Part shown: piece after piece, positions 6,455 to 9,713 of the stretch | Numbering within the stretch: position 1 is the stretch's first letter | Layout of the letters: every line of letters begins with the position of its first letter | Assembly: GCA_033809415.1 (NCBI GenBank) | Contig: JAPXLT010000181.1 | Span: 1 to 9,713, forward strand | Origin: JAQVUB01 sp033809415 | GTDB lineage: Bacteria > Verrucomicrobiota > Lentisphaeria > Oligosphaerales > Oligosphaeraceae | Length of the DNA: 9,713 bases | Reading direction: 5' to 3' | Notes under the pieces: model-generated | Database searches by the model: none | Told to the model about the DNA's origin: nothing | What the model saw: the letters and a program-made list of their open reading frames with translations, nothing else | Translations under genes and position numbers: made by a program

Positions 6455-6595
6455 CTATGTTTCTGCATGACTTCTTATGATTTTTCTTGAAATTTCGTTT
6501 TTGCGGCACTATGTTTTCGCCGTGGTTCAGACAGCCTCCAAGCCCCACCCAACCAGGGGGCGAACCACCCTTACCGCGCGCACGCGAGGCGAAAG

Positions 6596-6714
6596 CAGGG
6601 TGCAGGGTGCAGGGGACAGGGTGCAGGGTGCAGGGGACAGGGTGCAGGGGACAGGGTGCAGGGGACAGGGTGCAGGGTGCAGGGGACAGGGTGCAGGGTG
6701 CAGGGGACAGGGTG
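6596..6714 (+). repeat. 119-bp heptamer minisatellite, 17 units, G-quadruplex-prone
   Basis: The whole block is 17 heptamers of just two forms, A = CAGGGTG and B = CAGGGGA, with no other variation. Their order is AABAABABABAABAABA. Each unit holds one run of three or four G, separated by TGCA after A or ACA after B, so the plus strand has 17 G-runs with 3-4-nt loops and meets the four-run quadruplex rule many times over. It ends 65 nt before the glycosidase ATG and would lie in that gene's mRNA leader if transcription begins upstream. It contains no stop codon in any frame, which explains the low-complexity open frames across it on both strands. Confidence 0.93.
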
Positions 6715-6763
6715 AACAAACAACGGACGTCCGCACACCGCACCCTTTTTAGACGCTCTACCT

Positions 6764-6770
6764 AGGAAGG
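6764..6770 (+). promoter_or_regulatory. Ribosome binding site of the glycosidase gene
   Basis: AGGAAGG ends 9 nt before the ATG at 6780. It supports that start and shows that the gene is not continued upstream through the repeat array. Confidence 0.6.
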
Positions 6771-6779
6771 AAATTATCC

Positions 6780-8357
6780 ATGCAACAGGTCAATGAATTC
6801 AAATTGCCGCCAGACAACGTATTACCGAAGGTCGATCCGGAGGCGCAGCGCTATGGCTACAATTGCAATCCGCTCGAGAACCGTCAGAACCTTGAATGGA
6901 TCGGCAAGCTGCCGAAGCCGTCGAGCCTGGCGGTGAAGCAGTCCATCATCGGCATTGGCTATGAGACGCTCGACCGGGATACCTTCGACTCCTCGCTGAC
7001 GTTTGGGCCGATGGCGGCCTCCGGGGTGAAATGGGCGCGTATGCAGACCGGCTGGATGAAGTGCGAAAAGGAAAGAGGGGTCTATGACTTCGCCTGGCTC
7101 GATAAGGATGTTGACGCCCTGCTGGCGATCGGCATACAGCCATGGCTGAGCGTCAGCTTCGGCAATCCGCTCTACACGCCAGTGGAAGGATATGAGACCT
7201 GGGCGGAGGACCACCCCGGCAAAGAAGTGCCACACCACGTGCGCGGCTATGTCGGCGAAGTGCCGATGTATCACGGTCCGGAAGCGGTCAGGGGCTGGGA
7301 GAATTATCTGGACGCGATGGCCAAACATTTTGCCGGACGCGTCACCCACTACGAAATCTGGAATGAACCAAATACTGCCCCGTATGGCTTCTGGCAAACC
7401 CGAGGACGCTATGCCGACCTTGACCGCAGCGGATTCGAAGCCGCATGCGCCCGGGACTACGTCGAACTGGTGAAAATCAGTTCGAGTGCTATCCGCAAGG
7501 CCGATCCTACGGCTAAAATCATCGGCGGCTCGATTTCGCTCACCTTGGACGCATGCTTCTACATCCGCAACCTGGTGACGCACGGCATCATCGAGCACAT
7601 CGACATATTAAGTTTTCATCCCTATGGGGACAATCCGGACCTTGGTCTGGCGGAACGGTACAACAATCTCCGCTATGAACTCGATTCGCACGGTGGTGCC
7701 CACATTGACATCTGGCAGGGGGAGGCCGGCGGGAAGGCATTGGACCTTCGCAGCCAATATGCACAGGCGAAATATGTCACCCGTCGTTATGTCGCCGATT
7801 TCAGGATTGGCTGCACGATGTCCTCCTATTTCATGGTCATTGACAAACGGGCTTATGATACGGGAAGAGTCTGCGGCAGAGGAGTACTGGAATGCGACGG
7901 CAAGCCGAAGCTGGCCTACCAGGCCTTGCAGTCGATGGGCTGGCTTTTTGATTCCGCCGAACGCGCCGAAGACCTTTACATCCGCATCAATAGCTTCGGC
8001 ACGCCCTTGATGTCAAACTTGAGGCTGACCTCGATGGTGACCAGCAAATTCCGCCGCAAGGGAATACCGGTGTTCTCCTGGCATGTGCCGGAAAAGCCCG
8101 AGATGAGCATCGAGCCGGGGCAGATCGACGTGCAATTGTGGATCGAGCGGGACGAGCAACTGGCGAACCCAGTGCTGATTGATCCGATCCGCGGAAATGT
8201 CTATCGGATCAAGGAGATCGATTCCAAAACACGAGGCTTCCGTTTCAAGCCGATCGGGTTCGACGAAAATGTCGCCGGCTTTGTCACGCTTTACAACCTC
8301 CCAGTGACTGACTACCCCCTGTTCATTACTGACCAAGCAGGCCTCGATAACAACTGA
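6780..8357 (+). CDS. Clan GH-A glycoside hydrolase (GH39-like), no signal peptide
   Basis: This 525-residue protein has the marks of a retaining clan GH-A (TIM-barrel) glycosidase. The acid/base glutamate is E196 in HYEIWNEPNT, the likely nucleophile is E315 in IDIWQGEAGG, and a conserved SFHPYGD (278-284) lies between them. The start of the barrel is seen in GVKWARMQTGW (82-92), then the pattern GVYDFAWLDKDVDALLAIGI (100-119). Residues 1-50 are a polar lead-in, and residues from about 395 form a beta-rich C-terminal domain. The WNEPN motif and spacing most resemble GH39 (xylosidase/iduronidase) and unassigned GH-A relatives; substrate cannot be told from sequence. There is no signal peptide, so it should act in the cytoplasm on imported oligosaccharides, unlike the two exported proteins downstream. 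The gap to the next gene is 63 bp, with no terminator seen, consistent with an operon. The start is fixed by the AGGAAGG site. Confidence 0.85.
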   Translation: MQQVNEFKLPPDNVLPKVDPEAQRYGYNCNPLENRQNLEWIGKLPKPSSLAVKQSIIGIGYETLDRDTFDSSLTFGPMAASGVKWARMQTGWMKCEKERGVYDFAWLDKDVDALLAIGIQPWLSVSFGNPLYTPVEGYETWAEDHPGKEVPHHVRGYVGEVPMYHGPEAVRGWENYLDAMAKHFAGRVTHYEIWNEPNTAPYGFWQTRGRYADLDRSGFEAACARDYVELVKISSSAIRKADPTAKIIGGSISLTLDACFYIRNLVTHGIIEHIDILSFHPYGDNPDLGLAERYNNLRYELDSHGGAHIDIWQGEAGGKALDLRSQYAQAKYVTRRYVADFRIGCTMSSYFMVIDKRAYDTGRVCGRGVLECDGKPKLAYQALQSMGWLFDSAERAEDLYIRINSFGTPLMSNLRLTSMVTSKFRRKGIPVFSWHVPEKPEMSIEPGQIDVQLWIERDEQLANPVLIDPIRGNVYRIKEIDSKTRGFRFKPIGFDENVAGFVTLYNLPVTDYPLFITDQAGLDNN

Positions 8358-8391
8358 GTAGGCTAGCGCACATACCCCACACAGACAGAGC

Positions 8392-8406
8392 TTGTCCATT
8401 GTCCAT
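8392..8406. repeat. Tandem TTGTCCA heptamers
   Basis: TTGTCCA at 8392-8398 and 8399-8405, followed by T. It lies in the 63-bp gap between the glycosidase and the next gene, ending 14 nt before that gene's ATG. Same word family as 9-28 and 795-809. Confidence 0.5.
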
Positions 8407-8420
8407 AATAGGAGTTACTC

Positions 8421-9284
8421 ATGAAGCGAATTGCCGGATTGATATTATTTAGCTGTTTTTTTCATGTTCAGGCTGAAATGCTGCTGCAACCGGATGCCAA
8501 TACCCTCTGGCTCGAGGATGGCAAAAACATCCAAGTTTCGACAAGCGGCAATCAGAATTCCTGGAACAACAAGCTACTAGCCATCACCTCATTGCCTGAG
8601 GGAGGTTTCAGCATCGGAAAAACTCCGGAAATGGAGGGCAACAGCACGTCTCGTACACTACCGGTTTCCCCGGAATATCCCTGGCTTACCTTCCAGATCA
8701 CCGAGTCCGAAACTTTGCCTGGCTACCACAGCTGGTCATTTCATCCTCGCGTTGGCGGCAAAATGACCTATCTTTTCGGTCAGGTCAGTAATGCTCAACC
8801 TGGAATTTACAGTGTGAATTTATATGACCAGCCAGTGTTGTCATTGACCGGATCGAAAGCCCTTTTCAACATTTACATTTACAATTTGAATCTGCATTTC
8901 GCATATATGAAAATGGTGAAAAAACCGGACAACTACCTCGAAGTCCGCTCGCCCGCCTTTAACGAAAAAAAACAATTTGGCCCGGAGGACACCCTCACAT
9001 TCACCATGTTTTTGAAGGAGCCCGCCGAAGACGCCTCGATCCGCTTCTTTAGCAATTATACCATGCGAGAAGCTAAATTAAATGATAATCACTTTTTACA
9101 ATTGAAACCCGAGGATGACGAGCAGAAGATTTGGAGTGCGACGGTCACAGTAAAATCCATGGCGCCGATGTCGGTCAAGAAAAAACATATTGCAGGTGGC
9201 ACGCTCTGGATGAAGGGCATTGTCCTGGGAGGCTCGATCCGGGTACCCGTCTGGGCACCCATAAACTACCCCTATTATCCATGA
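8421..9284 (+). CDS. Secreted protein of unknown function
   Basis: I do not recognise this 287-residue protein. It has a clear signal peptide, MKRIAGLILFSCFFHVQA, with a likely cut after A18. The mature part is beta-rich with many aromatic residues (for example YPWLTFQI 86-93, GYHSWSFHPR 101-110, IYIYNLNLHFAYMKM 151-165). A run of acidic and polar residues lies at 229-235, and it ends in PINYPYYP. No cysteine is present in the mature chain, no lipobox is seen at the signal peptide end, and there is no obvious catalytic motif. GGAGTT at 8411-8416, 4 nt before the ATG, supports the start. It lies between a GH-A glycosidase (63 bp) and a CBM9/DOMON-like gene (33 bp) on the same strand. A role as a carbohydrate-binding or cell-surface accessory protein is inference from position and fold character only. 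Confidence 0.8.
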   Translation: MKRIAGLILFSCFFHVQAEMLLQPDANTLWLEDGKNIQVSTSGNQNSWNNKLLAITSLPEGGFSIGKTPEMEGNSTSRTLPVSPEYPWLTFQITESETLPGYHSWSFHPRVGGKMTYLFGQVSNAQPGIYSVNLYDQPVLSLTGSKALFNIYIYNLNLHFAYMKMVKKPDNYLEVRSPAFNEKKQFGPEDTLTFTMFLKEPAEDASIRFFSNYTMREAKLNDNHFLQLKPEDDEQKIWSATVTVKSMAPMSVKKKHIAGGTLWMKGIVLGGSIRVPVWAPINYPYYP

Positions 9285-9306
9285 AACAAACAGTACATTT
9301 TTCAAC

Positions 9307-9312
9307 AGGAGG
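9307..9312 (+). promoter_or_regulatory. Consensus ribosome binding site of the last gene
   Basis: AGGAGG, the full consensus, ends 5 nt before the ATG at 9318. It fixes the start of a gene that runs off the window. Confidence 0.8.
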
Positions 9313-9317
9313 TTCAT

Positions 9318-9713
9318 ATGAAACAGTGGATGAAAACAAGCGGGTTGCTGGTTGCGTTGATTTTTTGTGGACTGATACAGAACCTGCATGCGTATTCGGC
9401 AGGAAAGGTACTCGGCCCCATCGTCATTGATGGCGTTCTAGATGAAAAAAGCTGGACTGAAGCCGAGGCACAGAAAAATTTTTCCTTTTTGCAAACTCCA
9501 CCAAGAAAAGGGAAACCGACAGCCGACACCTCCTTCAGCGTCCTGGCTGACGACCAGGCAATTTATATCGCTGTCACCTGTCAAGAGCCTCTTATCGATC
9601 AATTAAAAGCCACCGTCACCTGGGTCAACGGAAATCCCTGGGTCGATGACGTTGTAGAACTCTTCATATCCCCAACCGGCCTGGAAGAAAATTATTACCA
9701 GTTCGTCATCAGT
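9318..9713 (+). CDS. Secreted CBM9/DOMON-like carbohydrate-binding protein, 3' end outside window
   Basis: Only the first 132 codons are present; the frame is open to the last base. A signal peptide (MKQWMKTSGLLVALIFCGLIQNLHA, likely cut after A25) is followed by a CBM9-like opening. VIDGVLDEKSWTEAE (36-50) is the usual 'DG x LDE x W' start; FSVLADDQAIYIAVTCQEP (73-91) is the central strand pair; and WVDDVVELFISP (108-119) with YYQFVIS (126-132) matches the 'DDxVELFxxP' and following strand of the family. Proteins of this type bind xylan- or pectin-derived sugars, and in Lentisphaerota and Planctomycetota the domain often leads a larger multi-domain protein. The 33-bp gap from the unknown secreted gene suggests one transcript. 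Total length and any attached catalytic domain cannot be known from here. Confidence 0.82.
   Translation, partial: MKQWMKTSGLLVALIFCGLIQNLHAYSAGKVLGPIVIDGVLDEKSWTEAEAQKNFSFLQTPPRKGKPTADTSFSVLADDQAIYIAVTCQEPLIDQLKATVTWVNGNPWVDDVVELFISPTGLEENYYQFVIS

Noticed and set aside
6426..6765. Several open frames on both strands across the heptamer array
   Set aside because: The heptamers contain no stop codon in any of six frames, so long low-complexity frames are expected. No ribosome binding site or family pattern supports them.
6822..7598. 258-codon minus-strand frame opposite the glycosidase
   Set aside because: The plus-strand frame carries the clear GH-A catalytic motifs and a ribosome binding site; the antisense frame has neither.

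Overview
The window most resembles a chromosomal segment from an anaerobic, polysaccharide-degrading member of the PVC group, probably Lentisphaerota (Victivallis- or Oligosphaera-like). Three things point there: a type II pseudopilin with an exact H-X9-DG motif and an N|FTLIE cleavage site, a large secreted protein of the exo-rhamnogalacturonan lyase (PcRGLX/YetA-like) type, and intergenic DNA rich in short repeated words. The taxonomic call is inference from gene content; no rRNA or marker gene is present.

Layout. (1) 1-224 is an intergenic leader with heptamer words and a hairpin. (2) 225-785 (+) is a flavin-reductase-like FMN protein, followed by a convergent gap (786-919) with a possible weak terminator. 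(3) 4800 down to 920 (-) is a two-gene unit: the pseudopilin, then a 1026-residue secreted PcRGLX/YetA-like protein 59 bp downstream. (4) 4801-5121 is a divergent intergenic region with a 16-bp perfect palindrome, a stem-loop and a degenerate relative of the repeat element further on. (5) 5122-5880 (+) is a UPF0309-type SIS-domain protein whose second sugar-phosphate-binding loop is altered. (6) 5881-6779 is about 900 bp of non-coding DNA. It holds a 431-bp MITE-like element with about 75-bp imperfect terminal inverted repeats, several short tandem repeats, and a 119-bp, 17-unit heptamer minisatellite with strong G-quadruplex potential. (7) 6780-9713 (+) is an apparent operon: a clan GH-A glycosidase without signal peptide, a secreted protein of unknown function, and the start of a secreted CBM9/DOMON-like protein cut by the window edge.

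Working together (inference): the secreted lyase-like protein and the secreted binding proteins would act on plant-type polysaccharide, perhaps rhamnogalacturonan, outside the cytoplasmic membrane. The GH-A enzyme would cleave imported oligosaccharides in the cytoplasm, and the SIS protein would handle a phosphorylated sugar or sense it. No transporter, regulator or SusC/D pair is present.

The coding genes belong to known families or are plain unknowns. The most unusual material is the non-coding DNA between 4801 and 6779. I do not see a clear new multi-gene system.
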